This document shows positions 7,526-16,779 of a DNA stretch of 64,000 bases, one piece after another. This DNA comes from Cyanobacteria bacterium SBLK (lineage in GTDB: Bacteria; Cyanobacteriota; Cyanobacteriia; Cyanobacteriales; Spirulinaceae). Position 1 is the stretch's first letter; every line of letters begins with the position of its first letter. The position numbers were made by a program, and so were the translations under genes. The notes beneath the pieces are model-generated. The model was not told the origin of the DNA. It did no database searches and was given only the letters and a program-made list of their open reading frames with translations. The stretch spans positions 62,001 to 126,000 of the forward strand of contig JAGHZQ010000029.1 in NCBI GenBank assembly GCA_017746715.1. The letters are read 5' to 3'.

Positions 7526-9775
7526 ATGTCCCTCTCCGACGGACTCGAAGCGCTCAAACAGAAACGCTATGCCGACGCGATCGCCTACCTCGATCGCTTC
7601 CTCGCCACCTCTCCCTCGGAAGACTCGCGAGAATACTACCAAGCGCAAACTGGTTTAGTGCGGGCTTATCACGGCAGCAGGGAATACAACAAAGCGATCG
7701 CCCTGTGCTTGGAGCTGGTAGAAAGTTCTAATCCGACCCTCGGAATTTGGGCGCAACAAAGCCTCGATAGTCTCAAGAAGAAAGTCAATTCCGGCGCGAA
7801 TCTCCTCAAAACCGCCAAAGCCGCCCACAAAGAAAAACGCTATCCCGAAGCGATCGGAGCATTGCAAACCTTTCTCAAAATCCATCCCGAATCGCCTCAG
7901 TCCGGACAGGTGCGAATCATGTTGGTGAAAGCCTACAAAGCCAACAAGCAGATCGATAACGCAATTTCCTTATGCGTGCAACTCCTCAAACACGAAGACC
8001 CCCTCGTGCAAAATTGGGCGCAACAGGCGATCGGCTCCCTGAGAGCCATGAAAGCCAAACAAGAGGGAGGACATTCTTCTCGATCTTCGTCCAAGAGTTC
8101 CCTGCGTCAAGCCGGACGCGCGGTAACTGCCGGAGTTCGCCTCGCGATGGTGGGAACGAAAGATAGCCTCGCTCTTGTTTCTACGATTACCCTCATGATG
8201 TTGGGGGGGATGTTATTTACGCTCTTTCTCGCCCTCACTTTAATTGTTAACAGTACCAATCCAACGGCGGGTGTAGGAATCTCCGTTCTTTTAACGATTG
8301 GCGCAAACTTACTCATCTTCTTCCTTTCTCCCTTTCTGCTGGATTTAACGCAAAGTTGGCTTTACGGCACCCGATGGGTTTCCCTCGCCGACATCGAACG
8401 CTATAGCCCCGAAAGCGCCCGTGTCATTCAGCGCGTTTGCCAGCAAAAGAAACTCCAACAGCCGCGTTTGGGGATTATCAACGACGAAACCCCCACGGCA
8501 TTTACCTATGGTTCCTTGCCCAATACCGCTCGTATCGTCGTCAGTCAGGGACTTTTTACCTATCTCGAAGATGAAGAAGCTGCCACGGTTTACGCCCACG
8601 AACTCGGCCACGTGGTTCACTGGGATTTTGCTGTCATGACGATCGCGGCAACTTTGGTGCAAATCACCTACCTCGTTTATGTTTGGTTGAAAGAACTCGA
8701 TCGCGGTAACGATCGCAAATCGGAATGGGCGGGACGGGCAGCGATCGTCGCTTATATTTTCTATATCGTCGGGACTTATTTGCAACTTTACCTCTCTCGA
8801 ATCCGGGAATATTACGCCGATCGCTTTGCCGCCCAAACTACAGGCAACCCTAACGCCCTTTCTCGCGCCCTCGTAAAAATTGCTTATGGTGTCCTCGAAG
8901 TCAACCAAAAAAGCGACAAACCCAACCGCTTAACGGAAGGAACCCGCGCTTTAGGCATCTACGACCCTCGGGCGGCAGCCTCGACGGGAACTGCCTATCG
9001 CGTCGCTCAAGACTCCCAAAGCATCGGACGCATTTTCTTATGGGATCTCTTCAATCCGTGGGCATTTTGGATGGAACTTAACTCGACTCACCCCTTGACA
9101 GGAAAGCGGGTTCGTGCATTATCCACCTATGCGGAACAGTTGGGACTCGATAGCGAGTTCGATATGGTGCAGGTAGTACGAGAGGGACGATTGTTGGATA
9201 AAAAACAACTCTACGGCAATTTTGTCGGGGATTTATTGCGCTATTTAGCCCCTTGGTTGGGTTTTGCCTCGGGCAGCGCGATCGCCTTTTCTACGGCAAA
9301 TATTGGTTTTGTTTTTCTCTTTGGCGGTATAGGCATTTTATTACAAACTGTTGCCCTGTTTCCTCGCGTGCAAAAGTGGCAAGAGTCCGATGTTTTTTCC
9401 CTCATGTGCGATCCTTATGCCAGTCCGTTTCGCCCCATCCCTGCAACTTTAAAAGGTCAAATTATCGGTCGGGGAGATTCGGGTTATGCTTTTGGTTCGG
9501 ATATGATGTTTCAAGACGATACCGGACTGATGTATTTGCATTATGCGTCGTTCTGGGGGCCTTTAGGGAACTTCTTTTTTGGGGCAACGCAGGTGCAGGG
9601 ATTAATGGGACATCAAGGAAAAGTGAGGGGTTGGTTTCGTCGCGGTATTGCCCCGTATATGGATATGAAACAGATGGCGATCGCCGGTAAAAAAATCAAC
9701 GGCTATCACGATACTTGGATGTTAGCGATCGGTGGAGTATTAACCCTACTCGGTGTAGTTTTGATGTTTGGTTAA
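7526..9775 (+). CDS. TPR-containing M48 membrane metalloprotease
   Basis: About 749 residues from the ATG at 7526 (a GTG at 7523 is directly in front; AAGAGG precedes). Residues 1-180 hold two tandem TPR-like blocks (KQKRYADAIAYL and KEKRYPEAIGAL). A Ser-rich linker leads to membrane helices at about 215-275, then an M48 (HtpX/Ste24-like) zinc peptidase domain with HELGH at about 359-363 and the third ligand in EYYADRFA. Two more hydrophobic segments and a tail follow. Such proteases degrade misfolded membrane proteins; the TPRs may recruit substrates. It ends about 110 bases before the long repeat protein on the same strand, which could be cotranscribed. Confidence 0.88.
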   Translation: MSLSDGLEALKQKRYADAIAYLDRFLATSPSEDSREYYQAQTGLVRAYHGSREYNKAIALCLELVESSNPTLGIWAQQSLDSLKKKVNSGANLLKTAKAAHKEKRYPEAIGALQTFLKIHPESPQSGQVRIMLVKAYKANKQIDNAISLCVQLLKHEDPLVQNWAQQAIGSLRAMKAKQEGGHSSRSSSKSSLRQAGRAVTAGVRLAMVGTKDSLALVSTITLMMLGGMLFTLFLALTLIVNSTNPTAGVGISVLLTIGANLLIFFLSPFLLDLTQSWLYGTRWVSLADIERYSPESARVIQRVCQQKKLQQPRLGIINDETPTAFTYGSLPNTARIVVSQGLFTYLEDEEAATVYAHELGHVVHWDFAVMTIAATLVQITYLVYVWLKELDRGNDRKSEWAGRAAIVAYIFYIVGTYLQLYLSRIREYYADRFAAQTTGNPNALSRALVKIAYGVLEVNQKSDKPNRLTEGTRALGIYDPRAAASTGTAYRVAQDSQSIGRIFLWDLFNPWAFWMELNSTHPLTGKRVRALSTYAEQLGLDSEFDMVQVVREGRLLDKKQLYGNFVGDLLRYLAPWLGFASGSAIAFSTANIGFVFLFGGIGILLQTVALFPRVQKWQESDVFSLMCDPYASPFRPIPATLKGQIIGRGDSGYAFGSDMMFQDDTGLMYLHYASFWGPLGNFFFGATQVQGLMGHQGKVRGWFRRGIAPYMDMKQMAIAGKKINGYHDTWMLAIGGVLTLLGVVLMFG

Positions 9776-9883
9776 AACGTTAGGGTATGGGCGATCGCTC
9801 TTCTTCTGCGAGAGTTATGAGCGATCCAAGAGCAAGAACCTAATATAATAGAGGGGACGAAATGAGAGAAAAAGGAGAGACTC

Positions 9884-12800
9884 TTGAGATATCGCAAGTG
9901 GCAAATTTACGGATTTACCGGTTCGGTTGTGGTGGTGTCGATCGGGGCGTTGTTGGGCATCGGGCTATTTTTGATTCCTGGCGAAAAAATACAGGAAGGT
10001 CGATGGGCGATCGCCGAGACTTATGGAAAACTCAACAATGAGGCCGAAGCCCTCGAGCTCTTGCAGGAGATTCTCAACATCGCCCGGAACATTGACGAAC
10101 TATTAGTCCAACCCAGTATCCTGATAGCGATCGCCGAGACTTCTGGAAAACTCGACCATGAGGCCGAAGCGGTCAAGCTCTTGCAAGAGATCCTCGAAAT
10201 CACCCAGAACCTTAACTTCTCATACGACCAATCTTCTGCCCTGAGTGCGATCGCCGAGGCTTATGGAAAACTCGACCATGAGGCCGAAGCAGTCAAGCTC
10301 TTACAAGAGTCTCTCAACATCGCTCGGGATATTGATAACTTCACCAATCGATCGTTTGCCCTGAGAGAGATCGCCGAGACTTATGGACAACTCGACCATG
10401 AGTCGGAAGCGGTCAATCTCTTGCACGAGTCTTTTAAAGTCGCCCTGAACATTACCGTCCCATCCAGCCAATTCTTTGCTCTGAGAGAGATCGCTCGGGC
10501 TTCTGGAAAACTCGACCATGAGGCTGAAGCCCTCGAGCTCTTGCAGGAGATTCTCAACGTCGCCCGAGACATTAACCCATCAAACCCATCCTACCCATTA
10601 CCAACAGACCCTCAATTCTCACACGCCAAATCCTTTGCCCTGAGAGGGATCGTCAAGGTTTTCGGAAACCTCGACAATCAATCAGAAGCGGTCAAACTCT
10701 TGCACGAGTCTCTTGAAATCGCCCGGGACATTGACGAACCAGACTCCCAATTCTTTACCCTGATTGATATCGCCGAGGCTTATGGACAACTCGACCATAA
10801 GTCAGAAGCCCTCGAGCTCTTGCACGAGTCTCTGAAAGTCGCCCGGAACATTGACGAACCATACTTCCAATCTTCTGCTCTGAGGGCGATCGCCGAGGCT
10901 TATGGACAACTCGACCATGAGTCAGAAGCCCTCGAGCTCTTGCAGGAATCTCTGAAAGTCGCCCGGGACATTGACGAACCATACTCCCAATTCTTTGTCC
11001 TGAGTGCGATCGCCGAGGCTTCTGGATACCTCGACCATGAGGCCGAAGCCCTCGAGCTCTTGCAGGAATCTCTGAAAGTCGCCCGAGACATTGATGACCC
11101 ATCCCCCCAATCTTCCGCCCTGAGTGCGATCGCCGAGGCTTATGGACAACTCGACCATGAGTCAGAAGCCCTCGAGCTCTTGCACGAGTCTCTGAAAGTC
11201 GCCTGGGACATTGACGACCTATACTCCCAATCTTTTGCTCTGATTGATATCGCTGAGGTTTATGGAAAACTCGACCATGAGGCCGAAGCGATCGATTTTT
11301 TACAGGAGTCTCTCAATGTTGCCAAGAACATTGACAACCCATACCAACAAGCCATTCCCCTAGGTGCGATCGCCGAGGCTTATGGAAAACTCAAAGATGA
11401 GGCAGAAACGGTCAATTTCTTACAGGAGTCTCTCAATGTTGCCAAGAACATTGACAACCCATACCAACAAGCCATTCCCCCGAGGGCGATCGCCTCGATT
11501 GCCGGACAACGCCAAGACGAGGCAATCGCCAAAGAACTGTTGCACGTCTCTTTCGATGTGACTCGGAACATTGACACATCCTCTGAGGAAAGAACAATAC
11601 AGCAAGTTCGAGAGACCCTCGCGAATCTGTTAAGCAATTCTCGAGTCCAAGTGGGCGATCGGGTATTCGATCGTGTTGTTATTGCGATGGTTAAGGATGG
11701 ACAGTGGCAAGCTGCATGGGAGTTGATGGCAGAGCGTATCAACAGTGCTGAGGCTCGAGGGGACTTTATCCGCTATCTTGCCAAGAGCTTACATTCAAGA
11801 GACCCCGGCCAAATCCAAACTCAATGGGAATGGATCGTCGCAGAGATCGAGAAGATTGACGAACCCCCATTCCCATTTGAGGCTCTGAGTGCGATCGTTC
11901 GAACGGCGGTCGAACTCCGAGAAGGGAAAGTCGCTGCGGAACTCTTGCAAGATGCTCTTGATATCGCCACCAACATTGACGAACCCCAATCCCAATTTGA
12001 GGCTCTGATTGCAATCATTCGAGGGGCGGTCGAACTCCAAGATAAAAAAGTGGCCGGGGAATTCTTGCAAGTCGCTCTCGAGGTAACCCTCAACCTTGAT
12101 AACCAAGACCAAAAACATCAAATTGTGGGTGCGATCGCCCGAAAGGCGGTCGAACTTCAAGACGAGAAAGTCGCTGAGGAACTTTTGCACGCTATTCTCG
12201 ATGCAACCATCAACCTTGACAGTCAATACCAACAATCTGAAGTCTTAGGCGCGATCGCCCGAGGGGCGGGAAAACTCCAAGACGAGAAAGTCAGTGAGGA
12301 ACTGTTGCACGCCACTCTCGATTTTGTTCAAAATTTGGATTCCCCATCCTTGAAATCCGAGGCTCTGATTGCGATCGCCTTAGCTTATAAAGAACGAGAT
12401 AATGAGAAGTCGGCTAAAGAACTTTTACAAGCTGCCCTCAATACTGTTCCGAATATGACTTTTTCACCGTCTAAAGTCAATACTCTGAGTACAGTCGCCT
12501 CGATTTATGGAGAACTTCAAGACGAGAAAACTGCCAAGGAACTTTTGCTCGCTGCTCTTGATCTCGCTCGGGACGGTTACTACAACTTTGAAAAGATCGC
12601 TGCGGCTGTAGAAACACTCCAAGATGAGAAAGCCACCAAAGAACTCTTGCTCGCGATGCTCAATGTTGCCATCAACCTTGAGAATCCATCCGCTAAATAC
12701 CGTGCTTTGGGGAATATCGCCCCAGCTTATAGAAACTTCCAAGACGAGAAAGCCGCTCGAGAACTGTTACAAACTATTCTCGATAGTGAAGCAAATGACC

Positions 12801-14062
12801 ACCCCAATCTCCTGAGCGGATTTGCCTCGCAGTATGGAAACTTCCAAGACGGGAAAGTCGCCACGGAACTCTTGCACGCTGCTGTTACTACAACCAAAAA
12901 GCTCGACCGCCAAATCTCCCAAGCCTATGCTCTCGAAGATATCGCCCGAGTTGCGAGAAGTCTCCCAGATGAGAACGGTGTCAAGGAAGCCTTGCTCGCT
13001 GCTCTTGATATTGCAACCGCGATTGACGACCCAGACCTGCAATACTATGCCTCTCGTGTAATCCGAGCGATCGCCGGGACGGCTGGACACTTCCAAGACA
13101 AGAAAGCCGCTCGAGAACTCTTGCAAGCTGTTCTCGACGTCGCGATCGATATTGACGACCCATACTGTCAATCCTATGTTCTGACAGGGGTCGCCGCGAG
13201 TTATTGGTATCTCCAAGACGAGAAAGTCACCAAAGAACTTTTGCTAACTGCTCTCGATGCTGCCACTCAGATTAACTACCCACTCGACCAATCCGAAATT
13301 CTGGGTAGGATTGTCGTAGTTGCTGGATTTTTCCAAGACGAGCAAATCGCCAAAGAACTCTTGCAAGCTGTTGTCAATGTCGCGATCGACATTGACGATC
13401 CATCCGGTAAATCCGAGGCCCTGCGTGAAATCGCTCGGGTTTCTGGATATCTGCTGAACTGGGACGCAATTCACGAAATCTTACCCGATATGTTATCGAC
13501 TGCCGAGGAAGCTAATGCGATTAAAGCCTTAATAGAAATGTCGTTTCAATATGCCCTGCGTGGGGATTGGACCATGGCTTTACGCGCGCTCCGCAATAGT
13601 CCGGAGTCCCCAAAGATTGAGGCTCTAGCACACATACTAACCCTGTGGGCGGAAAAGAAAAATCCCCAGTTGATTGATGGGGCTGTGGTGTTTAACTTTG
13701 ATGTCGAAGGAACACCCAACAATTATACTTTTAACGTCTCTCTCTACAGTCGCGATTACGGCTGCGACCAATATGCCAATTGGTGGGAAGTCATTGGGGA
13801 GGATGGGGAACTCTTATATCGCCACGTTTTCGACAAAAGCCATCCCGACGAACAACCCTTTTTCAGTTCCGGAGGACCTGTCAAGATTCCCGAAGATCGC
13901 ACCGTCATCGTTCGCGCTCACATGAATAATACGGGCTATGAAGCAAGGCAAGCATGGCAAGGAAGCGTTAAAAAGGGCTTTAAGTTCGTGCGTTTTGTCG
14001 AAACTCTTGCTGAGTGGGTCGCCAAGAAAGAGCCACAGCCGCCGGAATGTAAAGTCAATTAA
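9884..14062 (+). CDS. Giant TPR-like 40-residue-repeat protein
   Basis: A 1392-residue protein that I start at TTG 9884 because AAAGGAGA lies about 7 bases before it; ATG at 9862 is out of frame. Residues 11-31 form one membrane anchor. About thirty helical repeats of 40 residues follow, with a consensus like AIAEAYGKLDHEAEALELLQ, then LKVARDIDEP. Units up to residue about 560 are nearly identical in DNA (120-bp period); later units (QDEKVAKELLHAAL) have diverged. A non-repeat insert lies near 565-640, and one unit near 10570-10640 has 13 extra residues. The C-terminal domain (about 1269-1367) carries GCDQYANWWEV, LLYRHVF and EQPFFSSGGPV. The anchor and repeats suggest a membrane scaffold; function unknown. 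Confidence 0.85.
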   Translation: MRYRKWQIYGFTGSVVVVSIGALLGIGLFLIPGEKIQEGRWAIAETYGKLNNEAEALELLQEILNIARNIDELLVQPSILIAIAETSGKLDHEAEAVKLLQEILEITQNLNFSYDQSSALSAIAEAYGKLDHEAEAVKLLQESLNIARDIDNFTNRSFALREIAETYGQLDHESEAVNLLHESFKVALNITVPSSQFFALREIARASGKLDHEAEALELLQEILNVARDINPSNPSYPLPTDPQFSHAKSFALRGIVKVFGNLDNQSEAVKLLHESLEIARDIDEPDSQFFTLIDIAEAYGQLDHKSEALELLHESLKVARNIDEPYFQSSALRAIAEAYGQLDHESEALELLQESLKVARDIDEPYSQFFVLSAIAEASGYLDHEAEALELLQESLKVARDIDDPSPQSSALSAIAEAYGQLDHESEALELLHESLKVAWDIDDLYSQSFALIDIAEVYGKLDHEAEAIDFLQESLNVAKNIDNPYQQAIPLGAIAEAYGKLKDEAETVNFLQESLNVAKNIDNPYQQAIPPRAIASIAGQRQDEAIAKELLHVSFDVTRNIDTSSEERTIQQVRETLANLLSNSRVQVGDRVFDRVVIAMVKDGQWQAAWELMAERINSAEARGDFIRYLAKSLHSRDPGQIQTQWEWIVAEIEKIDEPPFPFEALSAIVRTAVELREGKVAAELLQDALDIATNIDEPQSQFEALIAIIRGAVELQDKKVAGEFLQVALEVTLNLDNQDQKHQIVGAIARKAVELQDEKVAEELLHAILDATINLDSQYQQSEVLGAIARGAGKLQDEKVSEELLHATLDFVQNLDSPSLKSEALIAIALAYKERDNEKSAKELLQAALNTVPNMTFSPSKVNTLSTVASIYGELQDEKTAKELLLAALDLARDGYYNFEKIAAAVETLQDEKATKELLLAMLNVAINLENPSAKYRALGNIAPAYRNFQDEKAARELLQTILDSEANDHPNLLSGFASQYGNFQDGKVATELLHAAVTTTKKLDRQISQAYALEDIARVARSLPDENGVKEALLAALDIATAIDDPDLQYYASRVIRAIAGTAGHFQDKKAARELLQAVLDVAIDIDDPYCQSYVLTGVAASYWYLQDEKVTKELLLTALDAATQINYPLDQSEILGRIVVVAGFFQDEQIAKELLQAVVNVAIDIDDPSGKSEALREIARVSGYLLNWDAIHEILPDMLSTAEEANAIKALIEMSFQYALRGDWTMALRALRNSPESPKIEALAHILTLWAEKKNPQLIDGAVVFNFDVEGTPNNYTFNVSLYSRDYGCDQYANWWEVIGEDGELLYRHVFDKSHPDEQPFFSSGGPVKIPEDRTVIVRAHMNNTGYEARQAWQGSVKKGFKFVRFVETLAEWVAKKEPQPPECKVN
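10000..13460. repeat. 120-bp in-gene tandem repeats
   Basis: Units of 120 bases recur with almost no length change; for example ACTCGACCATGAG recurs at 120-base steps from 10150. Many units include the octamer GCGATCGC, where it encodes the Ala-Ile-Ala of the repeat consensus. Units between about 10000 and 11500 are the most alike, implying recent duplication or gene conversion; those after about 11900 are older. Confidence 0.9.
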
Positions 14063-14130
14063 AAATTATCAATTCAAAATTCCATTGCATATCGTGTTTA
14101 TAAGGTGCAGAAGCGATCGCATTGCTGAAA

Positions 14131-16188
14131 CTATTCCGAAACAGTGGGTTCTCTCTCTTTGACAACCATTATACTCCAAATCCATCCCCCAACAAAAGGC
14201 AACCATAAAAATAAACGCTGCCATTCATTCATCCACCAATCATTGATACCCAAAGCCGTACGATATGGCAAGATAAAATAGATAAATACACTCAAGCTAA
14301 CGAGTTTTGTTCCCATATTTCGGCTGGCTACAGCAAAAGGAACGAGCCAACTCAAATACCACGCATGAATGACGGGAGAAAAGACAAATAAGGTAAAAAA
14401 GTAAGTTTCTACAAAAACGCGGAAGTTTTTGATTTTCCACAGCATCACCAATCCGATCGCAAGTAGGGGAATCGCCAAACTGGAATTATCGGCAGAGATC
14501 AATCCCCATCTTTGGAGTAAATAGGGTAATAGCTCCGCACTGCGCCCGCGAATGATAAAATCGGCATTACCGGAACTGTAGGGCAAAAGAGGACAGCGAT
14601 CGCCTCCCCAACAAAAGGGAATTCCCGCTACGATTAAAGGCATTACACCACAACCGAGAACCGCGATCGCTTTCTTGATTCCTTTCCGTTTTAATGCCTG
14701 CCAAATCACAAAACTCAAAATGGGTAGAGAAGTCCATTTAATAGCAATACTCAACCCTAATAAAAGCGCTGTTCCCAGATAGTTTTTCTCTTTTTCTTCC
14801 GAGTCAAATAGCAGCCAAGCTGCCACCAAAGGTAAAACAAACCAACTGTCGTAATGACCGCCGCCAGCAAAAGAATATAAAATCAAGGGATTCCAAGCAT
14901 AAATAAGGGTTTGAACCGTGCCAAATTGACGGCTCAACAACCAACAAATGAGTAAATCGGGAATGATAAAGCCCAATTTAAAGAGAATGACGCTGGGAGA
15001 AATTGCCGCCAGAATCCGAAAACCGTATTGAGTAATGGGAGGATAAATTGCCGAGAAATGTTTTAAATTAATCAGTTCCCACCAATCCGTGCGGTAAGGA
15101 ATCAGTTCGGCAGCTTCGGGAGCGAGATCGTAAGGATTAAACCCAATATTTTGTAAATGTCCTTCCCATAAATATCGCCAAATATCATCCCCCGGATACA
15201 TAAAAAGCAGGAGTAAGCGCAAGGCGATCGCCACCCCCCAAAACCATGTTAATCTCAGCGATCGCAATCCCCAAGAAAGAACAAATCCCGCACTCATTAC
15301 GCCAATTCCCACCCAAAATTTTGGCACGGCTTCCACTTGCTGAAAATCTCCGTAAGGAAGCATTAAAACCGTACCGATCGCCAGCAACAAGACACTTGCC
15401 CAAAGCAATACGAATTGCGGGGGCGTAATGCGCTCTAAAAAGAGTTTTCCCAAGGTACTCAGGATAATTGTTCCAGCTTTAAAACTGCCGGAAATGGTGC
15501 CGGAAATCTTCGATCGCCCGCCTTGCCTCGGATAGTAACTGACGGGAAGTTCGCATATCTGCAATCGATGTTCGATCGCTTTCACCTGCATTTCTACCGT
15601 CCAACCAAAACCCCGATCTTGCATCTGGATCGCTTCTAAAGCTGATTTGCGAATCAAGCGCAAAGGTCCCAAATCTCGATAACCGTAACCCCAGCCGAGT
15701 TTAATCAAAAACGTCGCCAAGCGATTGCCAAAATGCTGCACGGGGGTGAGATTTTCCCGCCCTTGCCGGGTTGCCCCCCGATCGCCGAGAATAAAATCAT
15801 AGCGATCGCATCTCGCCAAAAATCTCGGTAATTCTTCTACTGCGTCGCTACCATCCCCATCGCAAAATAAAATCCATTCAATGCCTTCGGGAATCTCCTG
15901 CAACCCCCGCCAACAGGCGCGTCCGTATCCCGGTATCGGTTCGCAGACGACTTCCGCCCCTACCGATCGAGCAATCTCTCCACTGCGATCGCGACTGCCA
16001 TTATCTACCACGCGAATGCGCCTCAACCCCACGCTTTGTAATTTGCCGATGACATCCGCGATCGTGGCTTCTTCGTTGCAAACGGGGATAATGACTAAAA
16101 TCTCATTAAGTGAAAGAGTACGGGCATTTGCGGGCGTATCTCTCTCGATTCGGGGTAGCGAGGATAAATTAAAGGTACTGGCAGTCAT
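14131..16188 (-). CDS. GT2 glycosyltransferase fused to GT-C type membrane transferase
   Basis: A 685-residue fusion. The first part (about 28-235) is a family 2 glycosyltransferase like dolichyl/undecaprenyl-phosphate mannosyl- or glucosyltransferases: IIPVCNEEATIADVI, the acidic CDGDGSD site, and a later GYGYRDLGPLRLI segment. The second part (about 255-675) is multi-spanning, with the loop YPGDDIWRYLWEGHLQ typical of GT-C/GT87 polyprenol-dependent transferases. The fusion suggests that the protein makes a lipid-linked sugar and then uses it on a cell-surface glycan. The acceptor is unknown. It stands alone, convergent with the repeat-protein gene. Confidence 0.8.
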   Translation of the reverse strand: MTASTFNLSSLPRIERDTPANARTLSLNEILVIIPVCNEEATIADVIGKLQSVGLRRIRVVDNGSRDRSGEIARSVGAEVVCEPIPGYGRACWRGLQEIPEGIEWILFCDGDGSDAVEELPRFLARCDRYDFILGDRGATRQGRENLTPVQHFGNRLATFLIKLGWGYGYRDLGPLRLIRKSALEAIQMQDRGFGWTVEMQVKAIEHRLQICELPVSYYPRQGGRSKISGTISGSFKAGTIILSTLGKLFLERITPPQFVLLWASVLLLAIGTVLMLPYGDFQQVEAVPKFWVGIGVMSAGFVLSWGLRSLRLTWFWGVAIALRLLLLFMYPGDDIWRYLWEGHLQNIGFNPYDLAPEAAELIPYRTDWWELINLKHFSAIYPPITQYGFRILAAISPSVILFKLGFIIPDLLICWLLSRQFGTVQTLIYAWNPLILYSFAGGGHYDSWFVLPLVAAWLLFDSEEKEKNYLGTALLLGLSIAIKWTSLPILSFVIWQALKRKGIKKAIAVLGCGVMPLIVAGIPFCWGGDRCPLLPYSSGNADFIIRGRSAELLPYLLQRWGLISADNSSLAIPLLAIGLVMLWKIKNFRVFVETYFFTLFVFSPVIHAWYLSWLVPFAVASRNMGTKLVSLSVFIYFILPYRTALGINDWWMNEWQRLFLWLPFVGGWIWSIMVVKEREPTVSE

Positions 16189-16378
16189 AGCGAACGGAGT
16201 AGGAGGGAAAAGCGATCGCTTTACAAATTAAAACAATTTCCTGAATTCTCTCTGAGAAATTTAAATAAATTGCAAATCTGTATTATTTTACACGTCAAAA
16301 GTCAAGTTCTTGCAATAAAACGTTATACAGTTCGCGTCTAAAACTCGGGAACGTATTCTCTATTTGAGGAAGAAACCC

Positions 16379-16627
16379 ATGACTGCAAAAATCGATCTCG
16401 AAAACTGCCAAACTTGTCCGATTTGCCACGTTGCGATCGCTCCAGACGATACGGTATATTTTGCTTCTGGCAACCCCGGAAGCCGCGCCCGCCTTTACGC
16501 TCGAGTCTGTCAGTATGCCAAGAAACCGGAGTGTATCAACAAAGATACTAACGCGATCGGGCCCTTAAGCAAAGCCGATGGTTTTAGTACGGGTGCAGAA
16601 ATTGCCAAACTGTTAAAAGCAAGCTAG
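16379..16627 (+). CDS. Small Cys-motif protein, possible metal binding
   Basis: An 82-residue protein starting at ATG 16379, with GAGGAAG about 7 bases upstream. It has C10-x2-C13-x2-C16-H17 near the N terminus and further cysteines at 44 and 52, which could bind zinc or an iron-sulphur cluster. The rest is polar, with a G-PLSKADGF stretch near the end. I think similar short proteins exist in other cyanobacteria, but I cannot name a family. It lies alone between the glycosyltransferase (divergent) and the fusion oxidoreductase (convergent). Confidence 0.7.
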   Translation: MTAKIDLENCQTCPICHVAIAPDDTVYFASGNPGSRARLYARVCQYAKKPECINKDTNAIGPLSKADGFSTGAEIAKLLKAS

Positions 16628-16779
16628 AGGAAGATTAGAAACATCGCAGTAAAGGAGAATCCTCTCGTAACAAATCCCATTTTGGGAGAGGTTAAGGGTG
16701 GGTTTGACTATTTAACTGCCGGTTGGGAAAGAATGCCAGTTACAGGGCGATCGCTTTTTCACCGAAAAAGGCATGACTT

